From the NCBI GenBank assembly GCA_027460615.1, contig JAPZAO010000078.1, positions 1 through 64,000 on the forward strand: a stretch of 64,000 nucleotides of DNA. Direction: 5' to 3'. This DNA is from Candidatus Methanoperedens sp. Lineage in GTDB: Archaea; Halobacteriota; Methanosarcinia; Methanosarcinales; Methanoperedenaceae. Position numbers and translations under genes: made by a program. How positions within the stretch are numbered: the first letter of the stretch is position 1; every line of letters begins with the position of its first letter. Below the pieces are notes generated by a model that saw only the letters and a program-made list of their open reading frames with translations, did not search any database and was not told the origin of the DNA. Shown here piece by piece: positions 7,115 to 15,337 of this stretch.

Positions 7115-8704
7115 GTGGTAACTATGTTAAATCAAAAAAGATGGCTGGAAAATTGTTTGAACGGCATGAAATGGGCATCATTAATTCTGATAACTATTTT
7201 AACCTTATCTGGAACAGCACTTGCAACCATATCATATACTCTAGGCACAATACCGAACCCTCCTTCAATATATACTGGTGATAGTACTACCGTTTCATTT
7301 TCAATTGCAAATAATAATTTATTGTATAAAGGTATGTGCGCTGTTAGCGTGGATTCTTCCCCTTGGTCGTCTGAATTTCCAGTTAGTGCCGGACATTCTG
7401 TAACTCAATCAATCTCTGTACAAGCTCCTGCTTGGGGAAATGGGGCTGGAAGCGTACAACATACAGTTAATTCTTATTGCTACAGTACGCTGGATTCCAC
7501 GAAAGTTTACCAAAGTACTTCTTTTATTCTAACCTATACTGAAAATCCCGGATACATTGCAAGTCAGGTAATCAATTCTGTGCAGAGTGCTATAAACTCG
7601 GCACAATCCAGCATAAACAACGCACAAAATACTATAAATGATGCAAAGAATCTGGGCGCAGATGTCAGCCTTGCTGAGAATAAACTATCCAATGCTCAAA
7701 ATAATATACAGACTGCACAAAGTAAACAATCTTCTGCGAATTCGTATTATGCTTCCTCAAATTATAACCAAGCAACAAATACAGCTAATGAAGCTAAATC
7801 GTCAGCAGATTCAGCAAAAAACGACGCTGATAATGCATATTCTATAGCTGTTCAAGCAAAACAAACAGCCCAGGCTACAAAAGACAGCGCTTCAACAGCA
7901 ATTACCAGCGCTAAAAAAGCTATAGATTCAGCCAGTACTTCCAAAACAGAGGCGCAGAATGCAATAAATGATGCAAAAAATATTGGCGCCGATGTAGGTT
8001 CAGCCCAGACATTTTTAGATGCCGCTATTTCCAAATTAAATTCAGCAAACACAAAGTACGATGAGGCAAATTCATATTTCAATAATAAAAAATGGAACGA
8101 TGCAAAAACTATTGCAGATGAAGCAAAAACATATGCCAACGATGCCCTTACAAACGCTGGAATTACCAAATCTACCGCCATTCAGGCTAAAATGAACACA
8201 CCCACCCCCACACCGAAGGCAAGCGTTAGCATCGACCTTCACGGTGAAAAGACAGATGTTGTATTGGGTGAAGATATTTTGCTCAAGCTCTCGGCTGTTA
8301 ACTATATTTCAATGCCTAAAATGCATGTTCAAGTAATAATAATCCCGCCATCAGGTATGAGTGTGACATCATCTGATTTCAGCAAATCTGGAGCAGGACA
8401 GTTTACATCGGACTATGAACTTGACCCGGGAGGCGTCAGGGATATCGAGGTGAGAATAAAATCGAATCAGGTAGGGGACTTTAACGTGAAAGGCAAGGTC
8501 GTATATTATTTTGGCGAAGAAAAAGATAAATACGAGGAAAAACCAGTAAATTTGCCGATAACAGTAAGGAAAGAACCTGTTGATTCTCTTCAAAATTCGA
8601 TAACAAACCCGGCGCAGAAGTCAATTCCTGGGCTTGGGGTAATTGTTGGTCTAATTGGATTATTGTTTGCCATATTCTTAAAAAAGAAGTGGCAAAAAAA
8701 ATAA
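7115..8704 (+). CDS. Secreted coiled-coil surface protein with C-terminal anchor
   Basis: A 529-residue protein (526 if it starts at ATG 7124 instead of GTG 7115). It has a signal peptide (hydrophobic core about 20-37, cleavage near ALA), an N-terminal beta domain (about 40-145) and an Ala/Asn/Ser/Lys-rich coiled-coil region (about 150-360). A 110-residue unit occurs twice in that region (INDAKN at 174 and 284). A TPTPTP linker and a second beta domain (about 368-485) follow, then a C-terminal PGLGVIVGLIGLL transmembrane segment with a basic tail. The end resembles PGF-CTERM anchors cut by archaeosortases. It is probably an S-layer-associated or adhesive protein. Although it has 46 Asn residues, no N-x-S/T sequon is present. 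Confidence 0.85.
   Translation: MVTMLNQKRWLENCLNGMKWASLILITILTLSGTALATISYTLGTIPNPPSIYTGDSTTVSFSIANNNLLYKGMCAVSVDSSPWSSEFPVSAGHSVTQSISVQAPAWGNGAGSVQHTVNSYCYSTLDSTKVYQSTSFILTYTENPGYIASQVINSVQSAINSAQSSINNAQNTINDAKNLGADVSLAENKLSNAQNNIQTAQSKQSSANSYYASSNYNQATNTANEAKSSADSAKNDADNAYSIAVQAKQTAQATKDSASTAITSAKKAIDSASTSKTEAQNAINDAKNIGADVGSAQTFLDAAISKLNSANTKYDEANSYFNNKKWNDAKTIADEAKTYANDALTNAGITKSTAIQAKMNTPTPTPKASVSIDLHGEKTDVVLGEDILLKLSAVNYISMPKMHVQVIIIPPSGMSVTSSDFSKSGAGQFTSDYELDPGGVRDIEVRIKSNQVGDFNVKGKVVYYFGEEKDKYEEKPVNLPITVRKEPVDSLQNSITNPAQKSIPGLGVIVGLIGLLFAIFLKKKWQKK
7634..8165 (+). repeat. Two-copy coiled-coil repeat in the surface protein
   Basis: Two imperfect copies of a 330-bp unit start at about 7634 and 7964. 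Both open with ATAAATGATGCAAA and code IND-AKN-(L/I)-GADV. They continue through matching SANS-YY and EANS-YF segments and end in NEAK/DEAK helices. Divergence shows an old internal duplication. Confidence 0.7.
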
Positions 8705-8737
8705 ATAGCCATAATGCTTTAATTCAAAAATAAACCA

Positions 8738-9409
8738 ATGATATCAATCAGCGTAATAACGCGAGGGAAATACGGTCACCGCCTCATAGAAAATATTAAA
8801 AAAAATTCAGACTTTAAAGTCTCGACGATAGAAATCCCTGAGTTCCTTCCCGATTTCATAGAGGCTCCCTCTGATTTTTTGACAAATCTGAATCTTGATA
8901 AAAGCATTTTTTCAAGCGACCTCATCATAGCATACATCCTGCACCCCGACCTCACGCCCGAAATTGTGCGCCTTGCAGGAGAGAACGGCGCCCGCGCTGT
9001 AATTATCGCAGGCGGCGCAGAAAGGGCAGGCGGGTTATCCGAACTTAGAAAATTAGCGGAAAAATACAATATGCACGTTGAAGTCCATGAAATCTGCTGC
9101 GATATAGAACAATGCGGTAATAATGTCGTTGACGAATTCGCTTCATGTTTCGGAAGACCAAAGCTTAAAATAACCGCAAAAGCCGGTCTTATCACAAAGG
9201 TGGACGTACTCCGCGGCGCACCCTGCGGAAGCACATGGCACATGGCGAAGGGGCTTGTGGGGACGGGCATAAAAGATGCGCCTGCTAAAGCAGGGCTTCT
9301 CGTGCAGCAGTACCCGTGCAGAGCCGTCAGGGGTGTCAAAGGCGGAATACATAAAGCAGGGGAGTTACATAAAAAAGCTGTTGAGAATGCATTAGCGGTG
9401 GAGGATTAG
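8738..9409 (+). CDS. DUF166-family protein
   Basis: A 223-residue soluble protein resembling the archaeal DUF166 family, some members of which were once labelled thymidylate synthase. An N-terminal Rossmann-like part (about 1-110) contains AGGAERAGG. A Cys-rich part follows with EICCDIEQC (about 128-136), GAPCGSTW and the C-terminal QQYPCRAVRG, so the conserved cysteines could hold a metal or cluster. No reaction is established to my knowledge. The stop is immediately followed by the malic enzyme ATG, so the pair is probably co-expressed. Confidence 0.75.
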   Translation: MISISVITRGKYGHRLIENIKKNSDFKVSTIEIPEFLPDFIEAPSDFLTNLNLDKSIFSSDLIIAYILHPDLTPEIVRLAGENGARAVIIAGGAERAGGLSELRKLAEKYNMHVEVHEICCDIEQCGNNVVDEFASCFGRPKLKITAKAGLITKVDVLRGAPCGSTWHMAKGLVGTGIKDAPAKAGLLVQQYPCRAVRGVKGGIHKAGELHKKAVENALAVED

Positions 9410-10636
9410 ATGAAAGAATCAGTATATGAACGGTCGCTTGAATTTCATGAGCGTGCTCGCGGGAAAATTGCAGTGAAAAGCAAAGTCAGTATAAAGACAA
9501 AAGAAGAACTGAGTCTCGCTTATACACCCGGCGTTGCAGAACCTTGCAGGAGAATTCACAAAAAAAAGGATGAAGTTTACCGCTACACCGGAAAAGGGAA
9601 CTTTGTGGCTGTGGTTAGTGACGGCACGTCCGTGCTCGGGCTGGGCGACCTGGGCGCCCATGCTGCCATGCCTGTAATGGAAGGAAAAGCCATGCTTTTC
9701 AAGGTCTTTGCGGGTGTGGACGCATTTCCAATATGCCTTGATACAAAGGATACGGATGAGATAATCAATATAGTAAAGAATATTGCGCCTGTTTTCGGAG
9801 GTATCAATCTTGAGGATATTGGCGCGCCGAGGTGTTTTGAAATAGAGACTCGCTTAAAGAAATTGCTCGATATCCCTGTGTTTCATGATGACCAGCACGG
9901 GGCAGCGCTCGTAATGCTTGCGGGCTTGATTAACGCTTTAGTGGTAGTGGGAAAGAAGTTTGGAGAGATAAAAGTAGTCATAAGTGGGGCGGGAGCGGCA
10001 GGCACTGCAAGCGCCATGCTCCTTAAAAACGAAGGGGTAAAGGAAATCCTTGTATGCGATTCCACAGGCATAATTTACGAAGGAAGGGCCGGACTGAACC
10101 CTGCGAAAGAAGAGCTTGCGAAACTTACCAATAAAAACCGGATATCCGGGTCACTCGCAGATGCCATGAAAGGAGCCGATGTTTTCATTGGTCTGTCAGT
10201 AGCCGGTATAGTTTCCGAAGATATGGTGCGTTCGATGGCAGATGACGCGATTGTTTTCCCGCTTGCAAACCCGATACCTGAAATCATGCCAGAAAAAGCA
10301 AAACATGCCGGGGCGCGCATTGTCGGGACCGGTCGTTCGGACTGCATAAACCAGATAAACAACGCACTTGGTTTTCCGGGTGTTTTCAGGGGCGCGCTGG
10401 ACGTAAGGGCGAAGGATATCAATGAGGAAATGAAACTGGCTGCGGCAAATGCACTGGCTTCGCTTGTGCCCGAGCCATCCGAGGATATGATTATACCAGG
10501 TATTTTTGACCCGGAGGTTGCGCCGTCTGTTGCTTCTGCCGTGGCGAAGGCTGCTATGGATAGCGGCGTGGCAAGGCTGCGCGTTGACCCTCTGGAGGTT
10601 GCAGAACATACAAGAGAGCTTGTAAAATCGCAATGA
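9410..10636 (+). CDS. Malic enzyme (NAD(P)-dependent, short form)
   Basis: It decarboxylates malate to pyruvate with NAD(P)H formation. At 408 residues it is the short prokaryotic form without the phosphotransacetylase domain. Signatures are AYTPGVAEPC (catalytic Tyr), GLGDLGAHAAMPVMEGKAML, the Asp-rich FHDDQHGAA metal site and the cofactor fold at ISGAGAAG. It starts directly after the DUF166 stop. Coenzyme preference cannot be decided by eye. In an archaeon using the reductive acetyl-CoA pathway it could supply NADPH or pyruvate. Confidence 0.94.
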   Translation: MKESVYERSLEFHERARGKIAVKSKVSIKTKEELSLAYTPGVAEPCRRIHKKKDEVYRYTGKGNFVAVVSDGTSVLGLGDLGAHAAMPVMEGKAMLFKVFAGVDAFPICLDTKDTDEIINIVKNIAPVFGGINLEDIGAPRCFEIETRLKKLLDIPVFHDDQHGAALVMLAGLINALVVVGKKFGEIKVVISGAGAAGTASAMLLKNEGVKEILVCDSTGIIYEGRAGLNPAKEELAKLTNKNRISGSLADAMKGADVFIGLSVAGIVSEDMVRSMADDAIVFPLANPIPEIMPEKAKHAGARIVGTGRSDCINQINNALGFPGVFRGALDVRAKDINEEMKLAAANALASLVPEPSEDMIIPGIFDPEVAPSVASAVAKAAMDSGVARLRVDPLEVAEHTRELVKSQ

Positions 10637-10713
10637 TTGCAACATTCTATTGCGGAAAAGCCATGAACGAAAAGCCACTATTATCAGGAAAAAATTACGA
10701 GCAAAACCATACA

Positions 10714-10720
10714 CTTATAG
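10714..10720 (+). promoter_or_regulatory. TATA-like element ahead of the glycan locus
   Basis: CTTATAG in the 163-bp gap after malic enzyme would start a transcript near 10745, just before the relic reading frame at 10758. It is a plausible entry promoter for the glycan genes. Confidence 0.35.
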
Positions 10721-10757
10721 GCAATTGTTAAAATAAAGATAGAAAACAGGAAAACTC

Positions 10758-10799
10758 ATGAAAATTTCAGTAATCGGGACACGTGGTGTGATAAAATAA
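10758..10799 (+). pseudogene. 13-codon relic of a lost glycan gene start
   Basis: An ACAGGA Shine-Dalgarno-like stretch precedes ATG 10758, which opens MKISVIGTRGV and stops three codons later at 10797. The peptide matches the usual N-terminus of DUF1972-type rhamnosyl/glycosyltransferases (M-K-I-x-x-I-GTRG-I-P) and, less well, that of UDP-glucose dehydrogenases. The next gene's ATG abuts the stop. I read it as the 5' remnant of a gene deleted when the present cluster was inserted. It may still serve as a leader peptide coupling translation of the epimerase gene. Confidence 0.45.
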
Positions 10800-11705
10800 A
10801 TGAGGATATTAGTGACCGGTGGGCTGGGGCAGGTAGGTTCATATTTAGTGGAGAGGGGGCTATCAGAAAATTACGAAATTACTATTCTGGATAACTTTTC
10901 TAACAATTTAAATAATGTTAAATTCCCTCCAAATACCAGGATAATAAAAGGAGACATCCGCAACCCGAAAATAGTTAAAGAGCTTGCCGCAAAAGCGGAT
11001 ACGATTATTCATACAGCAGCCCAGATAAATGTAAACAAATCAATTGATGATCCTATATATGATGCAGATAACAATATCAATGGGACCTTAAATCTTCTTG
11101 AGGCGGCCAGGAAATCGGACATCAAGCGTTTCGTATATATAAGTTCGGCCGCAGTATATGGCGACCCGATAACCCTTCCGATTAATGAAGAACATTTCAC
11201 CAACCCGCTTTCACCTTACGGGCTTAGCAAACTTACAGGCGAGAAATATACGAGGCTTTACTACAATCTTTACGAGCTTCCGACGGTTTGTTTACGTCCT
11301 TTTAATATTTTCAGCCCCCGCCAGAATCCAAGCAGTCCCTATTCAGGCGTGATAACGAAGTTTATTGAAAAGGTAAGGAATAACCGGAATCCAATAATCT
11401 TCGGGGATGGAAACCAGACCAGGGATTTTGTATATATTGAGGATGTTGTAGCCGCTATATTTAATACAATTGAGAACAAAAAAGCGGTTGGAGATGTCTT
11501 TAATATAGGAACCGGCAAACCTACTCGAATTGAAGAACTGGCGAAAATGATAATTAAAGTTTCTAATAAAAAACTGGAACCGGAGTTCGCGCCCGCTTCG
11601 ATTGGAGATATCAGGGAAAGCTATGCGGATATTACAAAAGCGGGGAAAATACTCGGATACAAACCCAAATACTTATTAGAACAGGGACTGAAGTTATGCA
11701 TATAA
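10800..11705 (+). CDS. NAD-dependent nucleotide-sugar epimerase/dehydratase
   Basis: A 301-residue extended SDR. It has GGLGQVG (7-13) for NAD, the SSAAVYG strand and Y140-x3-K144 as catalytic pair. It most resembles UDP-glucose 4-epimerase-like proteins of surface-sugar loci. The C-terminus stops at GLKLCI, about ten residues before the family's usual end, possibly a small truncation at the join with the next gene. First gene of the glycan locus. The substrate is unknown and the UDP-hexose assignment is an inference. Confidence 0.85.
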   Translation: MRILVTGGLGQVGSYLVERGLSENYEITILDNFSNNLNNVKFPPNTRIIKGDIRNPKIVKELAAKADTIIHTAAQINVNKSIDDPIYDADNNINGTLNLLEAARKSDIKRFVYISSAAVYGDPITLPINEEHFTNPLSPYGLSKLTGEKYTRLYYNLYELPTVCLRPFNIFSPRQNPSSPYSGVITKFIEKVRNNRNPIIFGDGNQTRDFVYIEDVVAAIFNTIENKKAVGDVFNIGTGKPTRIEELAKMIIKVSNKKLEPEFAPASIGDIRESYADITKAGKILGYKPKYLLEQGLKLCI

Positions 11706-11727
11706 TAGCAGGTCAAGGAGATAAAAT

Positions 11728-12846
11728 ATGAATATACCAGCGGCTAAGATATTTTTCCCTGATGAGGATAGAAAAGAGATTTTAGGAAAAATCGATGAAA
11801 TCCTTACTACAGGGCAATTAACGTTAGGAAAGTTCGGTAAAGAATTTGAAAATAAATTCGCAGAATATGTGGGCGTGAAATATGCCGTTGCGGTAAATAG
11901 CGGAACGAGCGCACTTGAAATCCCGCTTCGGGCACTTGATGTTACAGGGCATTCTGTGATTGTCCCGACCAATACATTTTTTGCAACTCCGGCGTCTGTG
12001 ATGCATGCAGGCGGGAAGGTAATATTTGCAGATGCGAAAGATAATCTCTGTTTAGATGTTGATAGCGTGAATGAAAGTATCAGGAAAGATACAAAAGGGG
12101 TTATAGTTGTGCATATAGGCGGTAATATTCAGCCGGACATGAAGGCGCTCAGGGAAATATGCGATGACCATAAGCTCTTCCTGCTCGAGGATGCCGCACA
12201 TGCGCAGGGAAGCACGCTTGACGGGAAGAAAGCCGGAAGTTTCGGAGACGCGGCAGCATTCTCATTTTATCCCACGAAGGTAATGACAAGCGGCGAAGGC
12301 GGGATGATTACAACAAATGATGAAAATATTTACAAAAGGGCGCTCGTGTTCAGGGACCAGGGGAAGGCCGGCTTTTTCGGGAATGTCCACACAGAACTCG
12401 GGTACAACTGGCGCATGAGCGAGGTGCATGCCGCAATAGGTCTGTCGCAATTCGCAAGGCTTGAGGAGTTCATTGCGGACAGGAGAAGGGCGGCAGCGAT
12501 ATATGATAAAGAGCTTAAGAATATCAAAAAAATTAAGTCCATAAAAATATCGTCCAATGTCAGGTCTAATTATTATAAATATTGTGCATTACTTGAAAAA
12601 GGCGTTGACAGGGCTGCTCTTAAAAAGGAATTGAAGGAAAAATATACTGTAAGCTTAAGCGGGGAAGTTTATGAATTACCCTGCCATTTACAGCCGATAT
12701 TTAAGGAAAATCTTGGTTTCAAAGAAGGGGATTTCCCTGTGGCAGAGGATATGTGCAGGAGACATGTCTGCCTACCTGTATTTGCGACCATGACAGAGGA
12801 GCAGGCAAAATATGTTGTATCCTCATTAAAGGAGGTTTTGAAATGA
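11728..12846 (+). CDS. DegT/DnrJ/EryC1 family sugar aminotransferase
   Basis: A 372-residue PLP enzyme that would transfer an amino group to a keto nucleotide sugar. Family marks are NSGTSAL (phosphate cup), EDAAHAQGS (Asp contacting the pyridine) and the PLP lysine K184 in YPTKVMTSGEGG. The SD AAGGAGAT lies 6 nt before the ATG. The gene overlaps the following epimerase by 4 nt, suggesting that one makes the keto group the other aminates. The exact sugar position is not readable. Confidence 0.9.
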   Translation: MNIPAAKIFFPDEDRKEILGKIDEILTTGQLTLGKFGKEFENKFAEYVGVKYAVAVNSGTSALEIPLRALDVTGHSVIVPTNTFFATPASVMHAGGKVIFADAKDNLCLDVDSVNESIRKDTKGVIVVHIGGNIQPDMKALREICDDHKLFLLEDAAHAQGSTLDGKKAGSFGDAAAFSFYPTKVMTSGEGGMITTNDENIYKRALVFRDQGKAGFFGNVHTELGYNWRMSEVHAAIGLSQFARLEEFIADRRRAAAIYDKELKNIKKIKSIKISSNVRSNYYKYCALLEKGVDRAALKKELKEKYTVSLSGEVYELPCHLQPIFKENLGFKEGDFPVAEDMCRRHVCLPVFATMTEEQAKYVVSSLKEVLK

Positions 12847-13796
12847 AAGTTCTTGTAACTGGTGGATCCGGGTTCATAGGGTCTCATGTAGTTGATAAAC
12901 TGAGGGATAAAGGATTTGAAGTTCGGATATACGACATGGTGCTGCCATCTATAAGAAAAGATATTGAGTTTTATCAGGGAAGCATACTTGACCTTGAATC
13001 CCTGGGTATGGCGATGATGGGAGTTGATGCCGTGTACCATCTTGCTGCGATAGCGGATGTCAAGGATGTTTTCGAACGCCCCCACTATGCCGAGTCCATA
13101 AATGTGAGAGGCACGATTAACGTGCTGGAAGCAGCCCGCACGCATCAAAACGTAAAGAGGGTCGTATATGCCAGCACCACCTGGGTGTACAGTGATACGA
13201 TTGAGACCAATGTGGATGAAACCACACCTCTGCGTCCCCCATCGCATTTATACACAGCAACAAAACTCACATCAGAATATTACTGCCAGGCGTATTCGAA
13301 ATTATACGGTATGAATGTAACGATAATGAGATACGGCATTCCTTACGGTCCCCGTGCGCGCGGCGCTGCTGTTGTACCGATATTCGTGAGCAAGGCGCTA
13401 AAAGGCGAGCCGCTTACCATCGCAGGGGACGGATTGCAGTTCAGGAAGTTCGTGTATGTGGAAGACCTGGCAGAAGGGAACGTGCTGGCTCTGAAATCAA
13501 TAGCAAAGAATAAGATATATAACCTCGACGGCAAAGAAAAAGTCTCTATTAAGCAGATTGCTGAGACCGTAAAAAAGATCATCGGGAACGTGAAGATAGA
13601 ATACATCCCTGCACGCCCGGGCGATTTCTCAGGCAAAGAGGTTTCAAGTGAGCTTGCAAAGAAAGAGCTTGGCTGGGAACCAAAAGTTAGCTTTGAGGAA
13701 GGCGTACGCAGGTATATCAACTGGTATAAGAAAGTCGAGCAGGAGAAAGAGGCTGAATGGGCAAGACTGGATAATACCCTGAGGACTCAATTATAG
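12843..13796 (+). CDS. NAD-dependent epimerase/dehydratase
   Basis: A 317-residue extended SDR with GGSGFIG near the N-terminus, STTWVYSD (a Thr/Trp variant of the usual SS-A-VYG) and YTATK as the Tyr-Lys pair. The start at 12843 is chosen because the protein then begins at the first NAD-binding strand (MKVLVTGG) and the ATGA overlap with the aminotransferase is typical of this locus. An upstream in-frame extension lies inside the previous gene and is ignored. The reaction (4-epimerase, dehydratase or reductase) is undetermined. Confidence 0.85.
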   Translation: MKVLVTGGSGFIGSHVVDKLRDKGFEVRIYDMVLPSIRKDIEFYQGSILDLESLGMAMMGVDAVYHLAAIADVKDVFERPHYAESINVRGTINVLEAARTHQNVKRVVYASTTWVYSDTIETNVDETTPLRPPSHLYTATKLTSEYYCQAYSKLYGMNVTIMRYGIPYGPRARGAAVVPIFVSKALKGEPLTIAGDGLQFRKFVYVEDLAEGNVLALKSIAKNKIYNLDGKEKVSIKQIAETVKKIIGNVKIEYIPARPGDFSGKEVSSELAKKELGWEPKVSFEEGVRRYINWYKKVEQEKEAEWARLDNTLRTQL

Positions 13797-13803
13797 CTGA
13801 AAA

Positions 13804-14523
13804 ATGATAAGTGTAATTGTAGCTGCATATAACTGCGAGAAATACATTGAGAAAGCCCTTCAAAGTGTTTTTTCGCAGACACTTCCAGAAAATAATTACG
13901 AGATAATCGTTGTCAATGATGGCTCGACCGACAATACATCAGAAATCCTGGATAGATATGCAGATAGAATCAAGCTCATTACCCAGGAAAATAAAGGTCT
14001 CATTGCCTCATGCAACCGGGCAATCGGGAAAGCCTCAGGCGACTTTTTAATAAGACTGGACGCAGACGATTATTTTGATAAGGAATTATTATCCGCATCT
14101 CTTAAAATACTAAAAACAAATCCTGAATTTTACTGCACATATACAGACAGATATGAAGTTGATGAGTTGACAGGCAAGCAAAGTACAATATCTGTGGGGC
14201 AGAAAAATTTATTCGATATGGTGGCATGCGGGATAATGTTCAGGAAAGAGGTTTTCGAAACTATCGGGTTGTACGAAAATCTATTATTTGAAGAATACGA
14301 TTTGATGCTTCGGTTTTTCAAGAAAGGATTCAATGCTTATTATATTCAAAAACCACTTTATTATTATGTCAGGCACAAGTCAAATATGACGCAACAGAAG
14401 GACTACTGGAAAAACGGATGGAAACAACTGGCAGATAAATGGGGCGAGAAGGAATTAAAGAGATGGGTTGATATTCAGATCAAAGAAAATGGAGAATCAA
14501 GATTTTCCGGATATATCGGGTGA
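13804..14523 (+). CDS. GT2-family glycosyltransferase
   Basis: A 239-residue GT-A enzyme. The nucleotide-binding VVNDGSTDNT and the metal-binding RLDADDYF are clear. No membrane segment is seen, so it acts on the cytosolic face, adding a sugar to the growing glycan. At 239 residues it is short but complete, ending just before the NeuB-like gene. Donor and acceptor are unknown. Confidence 0.88.
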   Translation: MISVIVAAYNCEKYIEKALQSVFSQTLPENNYEIIVVNDGSTDNTSEILDRYADRIKLITQENKGLIASCNRAIGKASGDFLIRLDADDYFDKELLSASLKILKTNPEFYCTYTDRYEVDELTGKQSTISVGQKNLFDMVACGIMFRKEVFETIGLYENLLFEEYDLMLRFFKKGFNAYYIQKPLYYYVRHKSNMTQQKDYWKNGWKQLADKWGEKELKRWVDIQIKENGESRFSGYIG

Positions 14524-14530
14524 AAAACAG

Positions 14531-15337
14531 ATGGCACGAGCATTAATAATAGCAGAAATCGGTGAAAATCATATCGGGGATATGGAGCTTGCAAAGAAGA
14601 TGATACTTGAGGCTGCGTCGGCAGGTGCGGACATGGTTAAATTCCAGTCATATCTGGGCTCGGATGTCGCCGAAGGCGATCCGGAGAAGGACTGGTTCAG
14701 TAAGGTGCAGGTATCGGATGAAGCCCATCACGAACTCAAGAAATATGCAGAAGAGCATGGCATCGAGTTTTTGAGTTCGCCGTTCAGTCTTGAACGCGCG
14801 AGGTTCTTGTGCGAGAACCTGGGACTAAAGAAGATAAAGATTGCCTCCTCCGAGATGCTGAACCTGGCTCTTCTGGATTATGTCAATAACAATGCAGAAG
14901 TTGTATATCTTTCGACCGGAATGGCAACCCTTCCTGAAATAAAAAAAGCGGTAAAGCATCTCAACAGGATAAAATATCTCTATATCCTGCACTGCACCAC
15001 ACAATACCCCACAAAACCAGAGGATGCTAACCTGAGAGCGATCACGACCCTGAAAGAAGCGTTTCCGGATAAAAGGATCGGTTTTTCAGACCATACACTT
15101 GGCATAAAGGCTGCACTTGCCGCAACGGCGTTAGGCGCAGAGGTGATAGAAAAGCATTTCACTCTGGATAAATCCCTTCCAGGCACTGACCATGTACTCT
15201 CAGCCGACCCGAAGGAACTGCGTGAGCTCGTGGAAGGGGTCCGTGATGTGGAAACGCTGCTCGGTAATCCCGAGAAGAAACCAACGGGCCAGGAAGAAAA
15301 GATAAGGGAGTTCGTGAGACACAGGTTCCCGAAATGA
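14531..15337 (+). CDS. NeuB/SpsE-like ulosonate synthase lacking the SAF domain
   Basis: A 268-residue TIM-barrel of the N-acetylneuraminate synthase family, which condenses PEP with an aldose to make a 2-keto-3-deoxy acid. AEIGENHIGDMELAK, VKFQSY, IKIASSEM, LHCTTQYP and GFSDHTLG match the barrel motifs. The usual C-terminal SAF (antifreeze-like) domain of about 60 residues is absent. The protein ends just after the barrel (RHRFPK). Upstream in-frame ATGs overlap the previous gene, and ATG 14531 gives the expected N-terminus. It is followed at 4-nt overlap by a GT-B-like protein and then SpsF, an order recalling Bacillus spsE-spsF-spsG. Confidence 0.85.
   Translation: MARALIIAEIGENHIGDMELAKKMILEAASAGADMVKFQSYLGSDVAEGDPEKDWFSKVQVSDEAHHELKKYAEEHGIEFLSSPFSLERARFLCENLGLKKIKIASSEMLNLALLDYVNNNAEVVYLSTGMATLPEIKKAVKHLNRIKYLYILHCTTQYPTKPEDANLRAITTLKEAFPDKRIGFSDHTLGIKAALAATALGAEVIEKHFTLDKSLPGTDHVLSADPKELRELVEGVRDVETLLGNPEKKPTGQEEKIREFVRHRFPK

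Noticed and set aside
7036-7281. 81-aa frame overlapping the start of the surface protein
   Set aside because: Out of frame with the signal peptide and coiled-coil protein, low-complexity start, and ends inside the clear coding sequence.
12753-12842. N-terminal extension of the epimerase starting at 12843
   Set aside because: The extension lies inside the aminotransferase gene in another frame, and the NAD-binding fold starts exactly at 12843.
14468-14530. Longer N-terminus for the NeuB-like gene
   Set aside because: It would overlap the GT2 gene end by more than 50 nt and adds residues unlike the family; ATG 14531 gives the usual start.
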